From contig JBAOHJ010000004.1 in assembly GCA_037045055.1 (NCBI GenBank), positions 62,001-126,000 on the forward strand: a stretch of DNA of 64,000 bases. The letters are read 5' to 3'. The DNA comes from Phosphoribacter sp037045055. Lineage in GTDB: Bacteria > Actinomycetota > Actinomycetes > Actinomycetales > Dermatophilaceae. Under the pieces are notes generated by a model that worked only from the letters and a program-made list of their open reading frames with translations, was not told the origin of the DNA and made no database searches. The translations under genes and the position numbers were made by a program. Below, in pieces: positions 1 to 8,116 of this stretch. Position 1 is the first letter of the stretch; each line of letters begins with the position of its first letter.

Positions 1-2028
1 TCGCACGCCGCTGCCCCGCAGACTGCCGAACAACCAGAACCGGCTCAGTGTGGTCAACACCGCCACGGCGGCGTGAGCGTCCTGGTCGATGGCGCCACGC
101 AACACCGCCAGGTAGTCGTCGTAGTGCAGCTGGACGTCCTCGATGAGCGCGTCGGAGCGGGGTTGGCCGCGCCACCGCTGCGCGTACCAGTGCCGCATCC
201 GCGCCGACGTCGTGGCCAGCTCCCCTGACTCGGCGAGACCCTCCAGCGCGAGGTCGCGGATCGTGCGCAGCATCCGGAACTGCAGCCTCGGCCCGGACCG
301 GTCCACCTGCACCAGCGCCTCACGCACCAGGGAGCGCACCACGGCGTCGACATCGCCGGCGACCGGGCCCCCCACGGCGACCGCGGCATCCGGGTCGATC
401 GGCCCGTGGAACACGCCGAGGCGCAGCAGCACGGTGCGGGCGTCGGCGCCCAGACCCTGCACGCTCCACCCGAGGGTGTCGCGCAGCGTGCGATGCCGGG
501 CCGGGGCGGACCGCGCCGTGGTGGCGACGTCCAACGGGGTGGCCAGCAGGGTCAGCAGCTGACCCACCGAGCGCGTGCCGGCGTGTCCGGCGACGATCTC
601 CAGCGCCAGCGGCAGCCCGTCGACGCGCCGGGCGATGCGACCGAGGTCCAGGGCCTCCTCGTCGCTGAACCGGGGGTCGGCCACGACGTCGCCGACCCGG
701 GCGGCCAGCAGCCGCACTGCGGGCGCCCGCAGGACGTCCTGACCCTGGGCCTGCTCGGGTGCGCAGGCCAGCGGGCTCAACAGGACCTGGCGCTCGCCGG
801 CCACCCCCAGGGGCACCCGCGAGGTCACCACGAACTGCACGCCGGGACAGCTGCGCAGCACCCTGCCCACCAGTTCGGCGAACGGTTCGACCGCCCACTC
901 GGCCTCGTCGGCGAGCACGACGAGGCGACGGGTGGCGAAGGCGTCGACGAGGACGTCGACGGCCGGCCGATCCGAGCCGCCGACCTCCAACGCCACCGCC
1001 GCACGGTCGGCGAGCTCGTCGAGGTCGGCCGCACCGAGCCCGGCCAGGTCGAGGTAGCCGACCTCCCCCTCGACGGCCAGGCGCGCCCCGACCTCGGCCA
1101 GCACCCGGCTCTTGCCCACGCCCCCCGGGCCGACGATGGTCACCAGCCGACGTCCCTGCCCGACCGAGGCGATCACCGAGGCGATCTCCGCTTGACGGCC
1201 CACGGTGGGCGTCAACGGCGTGGGGATGCGCCCCGCCCGGGTCACGGTGTCGGGGCGGCGCGGCGGCGCGGCCCCGGCCGAGGTCGCGTGCAGGCCGGGG
1301 TCGTGGCGCAGGATCCGTCGATGCAGGTCGCCGACCCGCTCGCCCGGGTCGATGCCGAGGTCCTCGTGCAGGCGACGCCGCAGCGCGGCATACACCGCCA
1401 GCGCCTGCGCCTGACGCCCGAGCCGGTAGGCCGCGTGCATGAGGTGGGCGTAGGGCAGCTCGCGCAGCGGGTGGTCGCGCACCATCGCGGTGGCCAGCGC
1501 GTGGGCCTCGTGGGCGGCCGGGTCGCCGGGCTGGGCCAGCAACAGCCGACACAGGTCCTCCACGGCCCGGGAGCGGCTCTCGCCGAGCCGGGCCCGCTCG
1601 GCGTCCACGAGATGGTCCGAGACGCTCGCGTATGCCGTGTCGCCCCGCCAGAGCGCCAGGGCCGTCCGGTAGGTCACCGCCGCCTGGCCGTCGCGCCCCG
1701 CCGCCGCGGCTTCCCGGGCGTCGGCACAGCCGGCCTCGAAGGCGTCCTCGTCCACCTGTGCGATCCCGAGACGGTAGCCGGGCCCTTCGGTCAGCACCGC
1801 GCCCGCGCCGAGGGCGCGACGGATCCGGGCCACGACGGTGTGCACCGCCGACACGGACGGACCCGCGGGGCAGGGGCCCCAGACCCGGTCGAGCAGGACC
1901 TCGGGTGACACGGCGTGACCGCGACGTTGCACGAGCACCGCGAGAACGTCGCGGGGGCGCTGGCCGGCGAGCACCACGCTGCGCTCGCCTCGGGCCGCCG
2001 ACAGCGGCCCGAGCACCTGCACGTGCAT
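1..2028 (-). CDS. BTAD/SARP-type ATPase transcriptional regulator (partial, runs off left edge)
   Basis: Reading down from the ATG at 2028 gives an uninterrupted frame of 676 codons to base 1, so the C-terminus lies outside the window. The N-terminus (about residues 1-95) looks like an OmpR/PhoB-type winged helix (VLVQRRGHAVSPEVLLDRVWG), followed by a bacterial transcriptional activation domain. An NB-ARC/STAND-type ATPase follows, with Walker A GPGGVGKSR near residue 305 and Walker B LVVLADEAEW near residue 369. This is the AfsR/SARP architecture of actinobacterial pathway-level activators, in which ATP binding controls DNA binding. It starts 33 bp after the metallophosphoesterase stop on the same strand, without a clear ribosome site, so it is probably the last gene of that operon. 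Target genes cannot be read from the sequence. Confidence 0.88.
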   Translation of the reverse strand, partial: MHVQVLGPLSAARGERSVVLAGQRPRDVLAVLVQRRGHAVSPEVLLDRVWGPCPAGPSVSAVHTVVARIRRALGAGAVLTEGPGYRLGIAQVDEDAFEAGCADAREAAAAGRDGQAAVTYRTALALWRGDTAYASVSDHLVDAERARLGESRSRAVEDLCRLLLAQPGDPAAHEAHALATAMVRDHPLRELPYAHLMHAAYRLGRQAQALAVYAALRRRLHEDLGIDPGERVGDLHRRILRHDPGLHATSAGAAPPRRPDTVTRAGRIPTPLTPTVGRQAEIASVIASVGQGRRLVTIVGPGGVGKSRVLAEVGARLAVEGEVGYLDLAGLGAADLDELADRAAVALEVGGSDRPAVDVLVDAFATRRLVVLADEAEWAVEPFAELVGRVLRSCPGVQFVVTSRVPLGVAGERQVLLSPLACAPEQAQGQDVLRAPAVRLLAARVGDVVADPRFSDEEALDLGRIARRVDGLPLALEIVAGHAGTRSVGQLLTLLATPLDVATTARSAPARHRTLRDTLGWSVQGLGADARTVLLRLGVFHGPIDPDAAVAVGGPVAGDVDAVVRSLVREALVQVDRSGPRLQFRMLRTIRDLALEGLAESGELATTSARMRHWYAQRWRGQPRSDALIEDVQLHYDDYLAVLRGAIDQDAHAAVAVLTTLSRFWLFGSLRGSGVR

Positions 2029-2061
2029 CCGGCCATGCAACCACAGCCCCGGGGGCCGGCG

Positions 2062-5000
2062 TCAGCCCCAGCGGATGTCGTGCACGTGCCCGTCGGTGCC
2101 CAGGTAGGCCACCCGGACCGAGGGCAGGCCCGCGATCCCGAACACCACCGCACGCGCGGGGGCTGCTGGCGAAGCCAGGGCGGCGACGGTGAGGTCTGTC
2201 CACTGCGGTCCGGTGACGTTGGGGACCCAGGCGATGTCGTGCACGTGCCCGTCGACGCCGACGTATACGACGTGCTTGGTGTTGGCCGCGGCGACGTAGC
2301 AGGCGTCGGGGTCGCCGGCGGCGGCCGGCGACCCGCAGGCGGCCACCAGGTCGTCCCAGGTGGCTGGCGCGACGCCCACCCAGGTGATCCGATGGACGTG
2401 CCCGTCGTCCCCGCGGTAGACCACCTCGTGGCTGTCGTCGGCCGGCAGATGGTAGCCGCGCGGATCACCGACGGCCAGCGGCGAGCCGACGTAGCCCGAG
2501 AGGTTGTCGTGGCCGGTGGGCCCGTCGGACCAGTACAGCGAGTGGACGTGCCCGTCGACGCCCCGGTAGAGCACGATGTTCTGGGCGCTCGGGCGCACTG
2601 GATACCCCCAGGGATCGCCCGCGGCCAGCGGCTCGCCGCAGTATCCGGTGATCCGCCCATGCGACACCGGGTCGGTGCCCGCCCAGTAGAGCTCCTCCAC
2701 GTGCCCGTCCTCGGTGCGGTAGAACACGTGGGTGCTGCCGGCCAGCTCGTATCCCGAGGGGTCGCCGACGCCGGGTGGCGCTCCCGCCGACGCCCCGAGA
2801 GCGTCGTGGGCGGCCGGCTCGGTGCCGGACCAGTACAGCGAATGGACGTGCCCGTCGTCGCCTCGGAACAGCACGACGTGCGTGCCGCCGGCGCTGAACG
2901 CGCTGGCGCGACCGACGGCGGCGGGGGCCACCGTCCGGTCGGCCAGTCGCCCGGCCCCGACCGACCCGGGGACGTCCCACAGCTCGGTGAGGTACCCGTC
3001 GGCGTCCCGGTAGACCAGGCTGTGGCCCGGCCCGTCGCCCGGCACGACGGCGCACGGCCCGGCGGCGGCGACAGGCGAGCCGTCCCGCCGCGAGCGCTCC
3101 ACGTGACGGTGGGCTCGACCGGCCGGCGCAGCGGCCGCCTCGGCCAGGGTGGACCGGTAGCCCGCGGCCTGCAACCGGTCGATCGGCACGAAGTGCACCC
3201 GGTCGATGACGTCCGCCCGCACCGTGAGCACCCGCAGCCCGGCGAAGCTGACCTGGTCGTTCTCCTGCAGGCCCAGGGCGCCGGTCTGCAGCAGCAGCGG
3301 CTTGTGACGGTCCCACCAGGAGCGCGGGTCACCGCTGGCCGACAGCGGGTCGGCGTACGGCGGGACGTGGACCACGTGGCCGTGCTTGGCCGCGAACGGC
3401 ATCGGGTGGGGCACCGCGTGCGCGATGGCCTCGGGCTCGACCTCGACGTAGGTGGTATGCCGCCGCACCGCCACGGTGTGGTCGGGGCGCACCTCGCCCA
3501 CCCGGTCGCCGACCACCGCGGCGGGGTAGTACGCGCTCGGGTTGTCGGTGTAGAAGTCCAGGTAGTAGGCCGGCACACCGTCCTGCAGCCGCACCGACAC
3601 CTCGTCGTGGTGGTGGGTGTGACCGGCCAGCACGACGTCCGCCCGCCGCCGGGTGCCCACCCCCGCCAACGCCGCCAGCAGGTCGTCGGTGCGCCCCCGC
3701 GACACCCCGTAGTCGAGCAGGTCCAGGCTGTCGCCACGACGCAGGTATGCCGGCTCCGGGCGCCCGACCGGGGCGAACCATCCACCGTGGTCGTCGCGCG
3801 CGTACCGGGGGTCACGGCTGGCGCCGTGCTTGACCACCCACCAGAACGCCTGGGTCGCCTGGGCCGGGCGCTGCGTCTCGCGCAGGAAGTAGGGGTACTC
3901 CCCGTTCCACACGTTGACCAGCGGGGCGTGCAGCCCGAGCACGACGAGGCCGTCGTCGGGGGCGTCCTGCAGAGCCGACACGGCCACGGCATACTCGCCC
4001 TCGCTGATGCCCTCGCAGTTGGGCGAGCCGCCGGTGAGGGTGGCGAAGTCCTCGTCCCCGCTGCCCCACCACTGCCTGGCCAGCTCGACGAGGGCCTCGG
4101 CGAGGGTGTCGGCCCCGCCGATGTCGTGCGCACTGTCGAGCATGACCACCCGGTGCTTGCCCAAGGCGACGACGTAGGGCTGCGGGTCGGCCAGGGCCTC
4201 GCGGAAGGGGCGGATGGTCGGGTCGATGGCGATCATCGACTCGGCCTGGCCGGGGTGCAGATCGGCGACCTCGGTGGATCCGGGCGAGTACAGGGCGTTG
4301 TCCAGGTCGCGGGCTTCCTTCTCCAGCAGGGCGATCCCGGAGAAGTTGCGCACCCGCCTCCAGTCGCGGTGCAGCATCCGCAGGTCGAAGACGAGGCGGT
4401 AAGGATTGACCCGGTAGTCGTGGTTGCCCGGGGTCATGAGGATCGGCACCGCCAGCTCCTCGACGTCCGGGAAGTCCGGTCCGGGCGCGTTGCCGAGGAT
4501 CAGGTCGCGCAGGAAGCCGGCGTTGCCCAGGCCGTCCTGGTCGTCGTCGAACTCGAAGAGGTAGTCGACGAGGTCACCGGTCGCCACGACGAGGTCCAGC
4601 TCGCCCGCTGCGTGCAGCCCGTTGGCGAACCGGACGAAACCCCGGAAGCGGTCGTTGACGTTGATGAGCCGCTCGGCGGCGTCGGTGTGGCCGAGGTCGC
4701 GCAGGATCACCCGGAAGCGGTCGAATCGTCGTGCGACATGCGTGTCGGTGACGTGGGCGATGCCGAAGTCCGTCCACGTCGAGCGGTAGTAGAGCGCGTG
4801 CGCCGCGACCGTCTCCCACGCCTGGGTGTCGTCTCGACGTTGCACGTCGTAGAGCTGGCGCTGCTGCGGTCGGGCCAGGCACGGCACGCCCCAGCTGACC
4901 CGTCCGTCGTCGGCGTCACCGAGTCGCTGCGCCGGGCCGAGGTCGACCGGGATGACGCCTCTCCCACCGACCGCACGCAGGGCCAGCCGGCCGGCCAGCG

Positions 5001-5157
5001 CCTGCCCGGCCGCGGCGTCCACGTCGGCGTCGGGGGGCGCGGTCACGGTGAGGGCGTCGATCGGCATCACCTGCACCACCGGGTCGGAGCCCGCGGGGAA
5101 GTGCGGTCGGCCGAGCTTGGGCAGGCTGAGGGCGATCCGCAGTTCGGTGGGGTTCAT
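2062..5157 (-). CDS. Metallophosphoesterase fused to a C-terminal seven-repeat lectin-like beta-propeller
   Basis: The 1031-residue product has two parts. Residues about 130-600 carry calcineurin-like metallophosphoesterase motifs: DTH (138-140), GDLVDY (194-199), GNHDYR (244-249), GLHAP (near 410) and GHTHHH (512-517). These would bind a dinuclear metal centre and hydrolyse a phosphoester; the substrate is unknown. Residues about 711-1031 contain seven repeats of about 47 residues, each with a core like YRGDDGHVHSLYW. That pattern is seen in fucose-binding PLL/AAL-like propellers, and seven copies would close one propeller. No signal peptide or membrane segment is visible, so location is unclear. 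The ATG has AGGA seven bases upstream. It lies between an MMPL exporter and a SARP regulator on the same strand. The lectin function is inferred from the repeat pattern only. Confidence 0.88.
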   Translation of the reverse strand: MNPTELRIALSLPKLGRPHFPAGSDPVVQVMPIDALTVTAPPDADVDAAAGQALAGRLALRAVGGRGVIPVDLGPAQRLGDADDGRVSWGVPCLARPQQRQLYDVQRRDDTQAWETVAAHALYYRSTWTDFGIAHVTDTHVARRFDRFRVILRDLGHTDAAERLINVNDRFRGFVRFANGLHAAGELDLVVATGDLVDYLFEFDDDQDGLGNAGFLRDLILGNAPGPDFPDVEELAVPILMTPGNHDYRVNPYRLVFDLRMLHRDWRRVRNFSGIALLEKEARDLDNALYSPGSTEVADLHPGQAESMIAIDPTIRPFREALADPQPYVVALGKHRVVMLDSAHDIGGADTLAEALVELARQWWGSGDEDFATLTGGSPNCEGISEGEYAVAVSALQDAPDDGLVVLGLHAPLVNVWNGEYPYFLRETQRPAQATQAFWWVVKHGASRDPRYARDDHGGWFAPVGRPEPAYLRRGDSLDLLDYGVSRGRTDDLLAALAGVGTRRRADVVLAGHTHHHDEVSVRLQDGVPAYYLDFYTDNPSAYYPAAVVGDRVGEVRPDHTVAVRRHTTYVEVEPEAIAHAVPHPMPFAAKHGHVVHVPPYADPLSASGDPRSWWDRHKPLLLQTGALGLQENDQVSFAGLRVLTVRADVIDRVHFVPIDRLQAAGYRSTLAEAAAAPAGRAHRHVERSRRDGSPVAAAGPCAVVPGDGPGHSLVYRDADGYLTELWDVPGSVGAGRLADRTVAPAAVGRASAFSAGGTHVVLFRGDDGHVHSLYWSGTEPAAHDALGASAGAPPGVGDPSGYELAGSTHVFYRTEDGHVEELYWAGTDPVSHGRITGYCGEPLAAGDPWGYPVRPSAQNIVLYRGVDGHVHSLYWSDGPTGHDNLSGYVGSPLAVGDPRGYHLPADDSHEVVYRGDDGHVHRITWVGVAPATWDDLVAACGSPAAAGDPDACYVAAANTKHVVYVGVDGHVHDIAWVPNVTGPQWTDLTVAALASPAAPARAVVFGIAGLPSVRVAYLGTDGHVHDIRWG

Positions 5158-5238
5158 CGGGTGTCCTGTCGTCGATGGGTGGGTGGGTCGTCTCGGGGTG
5201 GTTCGCCATGGGGCGTGTCGGCAGGCGACCCGGATGGG

Positions 5239-7407
5239 TCAGCTCGGGCCCTGCCGTGCGGCGATCCGCGCGTGCAGGCGCACCAGGGGTGCCGGGGCCC
5301 ACCAGTTCCACCGACCGGCCAGGCGCATCAGCGCGGGCACGAGCACGCCGCGGACCACCGTGGCGTCCAGCAGCACGGCCAGGGCGCAGCCGAGCCCGAG
5401 CATCTGGATGAAGCCGACCCGACTGGTGACGAACGCGAGGAAGGTCACCGCCATGAGGCCGGCTGCCGCGGTGACGATCCGTCCGGTCCGGGCCAGCCCG
5501 GCGGCGACCGCGGCGACGTTGTCCAGCCCGGCGTCGTGGTGCTCCTTGATCCGCCCGAGCAGGAAGACCTCGTAGTCCATGGACAACCCGAAGGCCAGGC
5601 AGAACATCAACGGCGGGATCGACACCGACAGCGGCAGCGGGGTGACGCCCAGCAGGTCGGCACCGTGGCCGTCCTGGAAGACCCACACCATGGCGCCCAG
5701 CACGGCGCAGATGGTCACCGCGTTGACCGCCAGCGCCTTGATCGGCAGCCACAGCGACCCGGTGAAGAGGAACACCACCAGGACGCTGGTCGCCGCGATG
5801 AGCAGACCGACCAGCGGCAGCCTCGAGGCGATCGCGGCGTTGACGTCGAGGAACCTCGCCGTGGGCCCGCCCACGAGCGCGGCCCGCCCGGTCGGCATGG
5901 CGCGGATCTGCTCGACGAGTGCCTGGGTCGACTCGGCGTAGGCGGGCTCGCGCGGCACGACGCGCACCGCGGCGGCGCCGCCTCGTCGCAGGTCCGCCTG
6001 CCCCGGCCCGACCACGGCTGCCTCGACGAAGGTCCCGTCCGGGGCGTCGACCCGGGCGACCTGCGCCAGGCGGGACACCGAGCTCGCGTATGCCGCGAGG
6101 TCGCCGGGAGAGTCGCCGGCGCCGGCGGGGAAGGCCACGACGACGGCCTCGCTCTCGCGGGTCGGGTAGTCGCTGCGCAGCACGTCGGCGACCCGGCGGG
6201 CCTGGGAGTGCTCCGGTCCGATGGCCCGGTCGTCGGGCAACCCGAACGAGACGCCCCCCATGGGCAGCGCCAGCAGGGCGAGCCCGGCCAGCACCGGGGC
6301 CGCAGCCAGCACGGGACGGCGCAGCACCACCCCCGCCACCCGCCCCCAGAGCCGCTCCGAGCGAGCCCCGCGTCCGCGCCGGCGCGAGGCCCGTCGACCC
6401 AACAGCCGCAGCGCGGACGGGAGCACGGTCAGGGCGGCCAGCGCGGTGAGTGCCACCACGGGGATGCCGGCGTAGGCGAAGGAGCGCAGGAAGTAGACCG
6501 GGAAGCCCAGCAGCGCGCCCAACGCGGCAGCGACGGTCGCCGCGGAGTAGATCACCGTGCGACCCGCGGTGCCCATGGCCACGGCCACGGCGTCATCGAC
6601 CGCCCGGCCGTGGTCCAGCTCCTCGGCGAAGCGGTTGACGATGAGCAGTCCGTAGTCCAGACCGAGCCCGAGACCCAGGGCGATGGTGAGGTTGAGCGAG
6701 AAGACGCTGACGTCGGTGACCAGGGTCAGGGTGCGCAACACGGCCAGCGTCCCGACCATGGCGCACACCCCGACGAGCATCGGCAGCAGACCGGCCAGCA
6801 CCGAGCCCAGGGTCAGGGCCAGCAGCACGACCGTGGCGGGCACGGCGATGGCCTCCGCGGTGGCCAGGTCCCGGCGGACCTGCGCCGTGAGGTCGGCGGT
6901 GACCTGAGCATGTCCACCCAGCTCGATCCGCACGCCGTCGGGGGCCGCCGCCGCGAGGTCGGGGCCGAGGATCGAGACGACCTCGCGGACGTCGTCCTCG
7001 TCGCCGCCGAGGTGCGCCAGCACCAGGGCGCTGCGCCGGTCGCGACCGACCAGGCCCTCGCGCGGTGCCCCGGTGGCGGACCAGTAGTCCGCGAGGACGG
7101 CGACGCCGGGCTGGGCGCGCAGCCGCTCCCGCACGCCCGCCCCGGCAGCGCTCGAGGCCGGGTCGTCGACCGAGCCCCCGCTCGACGCGGTGACGAGGAC
7201 CACGAGATTGGCCCCGCGGACACCGAGCTCGGTCGCGAGGACGTCGGCCGCGCGGGCGGACTCGGCGCCGGGGTCGTCGAACCCTCCGGACTGCAAGCGG
7301 CTGAGCGCCCCCGCCCCCCAGGCTCCTGCCGCGAGCAGCATCAGGACGGCGACGACGAGGGTGCGGACCGACCGGGCGCGGGCCCGGCGCGAGTGCAGGT
7401 CGTGCAC
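5239..7407 (-). CDS. MMPL/RND-family transporter
   Basis: The 722-residue integral membrane protein has the two-fold RND/MMPL layout: an N-terminal helix (about 15-38), a large extracytoplasmic loop, a helix bundle containing GLGLDYGLLIVNR, a second loop, and a second bundle containing FGLSMDYEVFLLGRIKE. The paired DY motifs in the membrane are those used for proton relay in MmpL proteins. Family members export lipids, siderophores or drugs using the proton motive force; the substrate here is not known. The GTG start at 7407 is preceded by AGGAGAAA. It begins 22 bp after the acetyltransferase stop and is followed after 81 bp by the metallophosphoesterase, suggesting one operon. Confidence 0.9.
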   Translation of the reverse strand: MHDLHSRRARARSVRTLVVAVLMLLAAGAWGAGALSRLQSGGFDDPGAESARAADVLATELGVRGANLVVLVTASSGGSVDDPASSAAGAGVRERLRAQPGVAVLADYWSATGAPREGLVGRDRRSALVLAHLGGDEDDVREVVSILGPDLAAAAPDGVRIELGGHAQVTADLTAQVRRDLATAEAIAVPATVVLLALTLGSVLAGLLPMLVGVCAMVGTLAVLRTLTLVTDVSVFSLNLTIALGLGLGLDYGLLIVNRFAEELDHGRAVDDAVAVAMGTAGRTVIYSAATVAAALGALLGFPVYFLRSFAYAGIPVVALTALAALTVLPSALRLLGRRASRRRGRGARSERLWGRVAGVVLRRPVLAAAPVLAGLALLALPMGGVSFGLPDDRAIGPEHSQARRVADVLRSDYPTRESEAVVVAFPAGAGDSPGDLAAYASSVSRLAQVARVDAPDGTFVEAAVVGPGQADLRRGGAAAVRVVPREPAYAESTQALVEQIRAMPTGRAALVGGPTARFLDVNAAIASRLPLVGLLIAATSVLVVFLFTGSLWLPIKALAVNAVTICAVLGAMVWVFQDGHGADLLGVTPLPLSVSIPPLMFCLAFGLSMDYEVFLLGRIKEHHDAGLDNVAAVAAGLARTGRIVTAAAGLMAVTFLAFVTSRVGFIQMLGLGCALAVLLDATVVRGVLVPALMRLAGRWNWWAPAPLVRLHARIAARQGPS

Positions 7408-7429
7408 GGGTTTCTCCTCTCCGGCGGGC

Positions 7430-8017
7430 TCAGGCGACCCGCGGACGGTCGGCGGCGGAGCAGACCTGGGGGGCGACCCGCGGACGGTCGGCGGCGGAGC
7501 GGACCTGGGCGACCGGGATCCGGCGTCGATCCGCGCAGCCGGGGACCCGACAGGCCCCGAGCGCGCGCAGCCAGGTCAGGGCCGGCGCATTGTCGGTGCG
7601 CACCTGCACCTCGATGTCGTGCACGCCGATGTCGGCCAGGCGCGCCGCCGCGTGCTCGACCAGCAGGCGGCCCAGGCCGAGGCGCCGACTGTCGTCGGCG
7701 ACCTCGAGCGCGAGCTCCGCGACGTCGGGCCGTGCGGGATCGCGATGCCAGCGGACGATGCCCAGCGGCCGCCCGGCGCGCCACACGGCAGACGCCTCGT
7801 GCTCGCCGGGACGCAGGTCGGTGAGCCGATCCAGCATCGCGCGGCTGAGCCGGACCGTCGGCGCGCCGAAGCGCAGCGCCCGCGAGCGCGGCGACATCGC
7901 CTCGAACACGGCCAGGACCGGGCCCGGGTCGCCCGGGGCGAGCGGCGTGACGAGCGGCCGGGGTGGGGCTAGCTCGCGGGTGCGCCGGTGCAGCCAGCGC
8001 AAGGTGGACCTGATCAT
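7430..8017 (-). CDS. GNAT-family N-acetyltransferase
   Basis: A single GNAT domain is visible. The acetyl-CoA binding region is RRLGLGRLLVEHAAARLADIG, preceded by a strand ELALEVADD and followed by NAPALTWLRALG. I prefer the ATG at 8017 (MIRSTLRWLHRR) because GAGGGAG lies eight bases upstream; an in-frame start at 8053 would add twelve residues. The last about 25 residues are a direct duplication (SAADRPRVA twice) produced by two 38-bp DNA repeats at the gene's 3' end, so the original C-terminus was probably shorter. It is the first gene of the minus-strand cluster and is divergent from the DUF885 gene. The acetylated substrate is unknown. Confidence 0.85.
   Translation of the reverse strand: MIRSTLRWLHRRTRELAPPRPLVTPLAPGDPGPVLAVFEAMSPRSRALRFGAPTVRLSRAMLDRLTDLRPGEHEASAVWRAGRPLGIVRWHRDPARPDVAELALEVADDSRRLGLGRLLVEHAAARLADIGVHDIEVQVRTDNAPALTWLRALGACRVPGCADRRRIPVAQVRSAADRPRVAPQVCSAADRPRVA
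7433..7509. repeat. Two 38-bp direct repeats at the 3' end of the acetyltransferase gene
   Basis: Copies at 7433-7470 and 7472-7509 share the core CCGCGGACGGTCGGCGGCGG and differ by about one base. They encode the duplicated protein tail of the acetyltransferase and lie just upstream of the MMPL gene. Confidence 0.85.
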
Positions 8018-8103
8018 GGTGTGCTCCCTCGGTGTCTTCGGTGCGACGAGCATCGAGGGGGGCCCTGCCGCCCGTCTGTCGGCAACCTGTCACCGCGGCG
8101 GGG

Positions 8104-8109
8104 TAGGTT
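8104..8109 (+). promoter_or_regulatory. Candidate -10 box of a leaderless transcript (DUF885 gene)
   Basis: TAGGTT lies 7 bases before the GTG at 8117. This fits the TANNNT box and spacing of leaderless actinobacterial mRNAs, and there is no Shine-Dalgarno sequence. Confidence 0.5.
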
Positions 8110-8116
8110 GCCCAGG

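Noticed and set aside
320..2203. A 627-residue minus-strand open frame starting at 2203
   Set aside because: It is Arg/Gly/Pro-rich low-information sequence in another frame of the SARP-type regulator, whose true frame has Walker A and B motifs.
1915..7824. A 1969-residue open frame on the plus strand
   Set aside because: It is antisense to three well-supported minus-strand genes, is Val/Gln/Gly/His-rich with no domains, and is a by-product of high GC at third positions.
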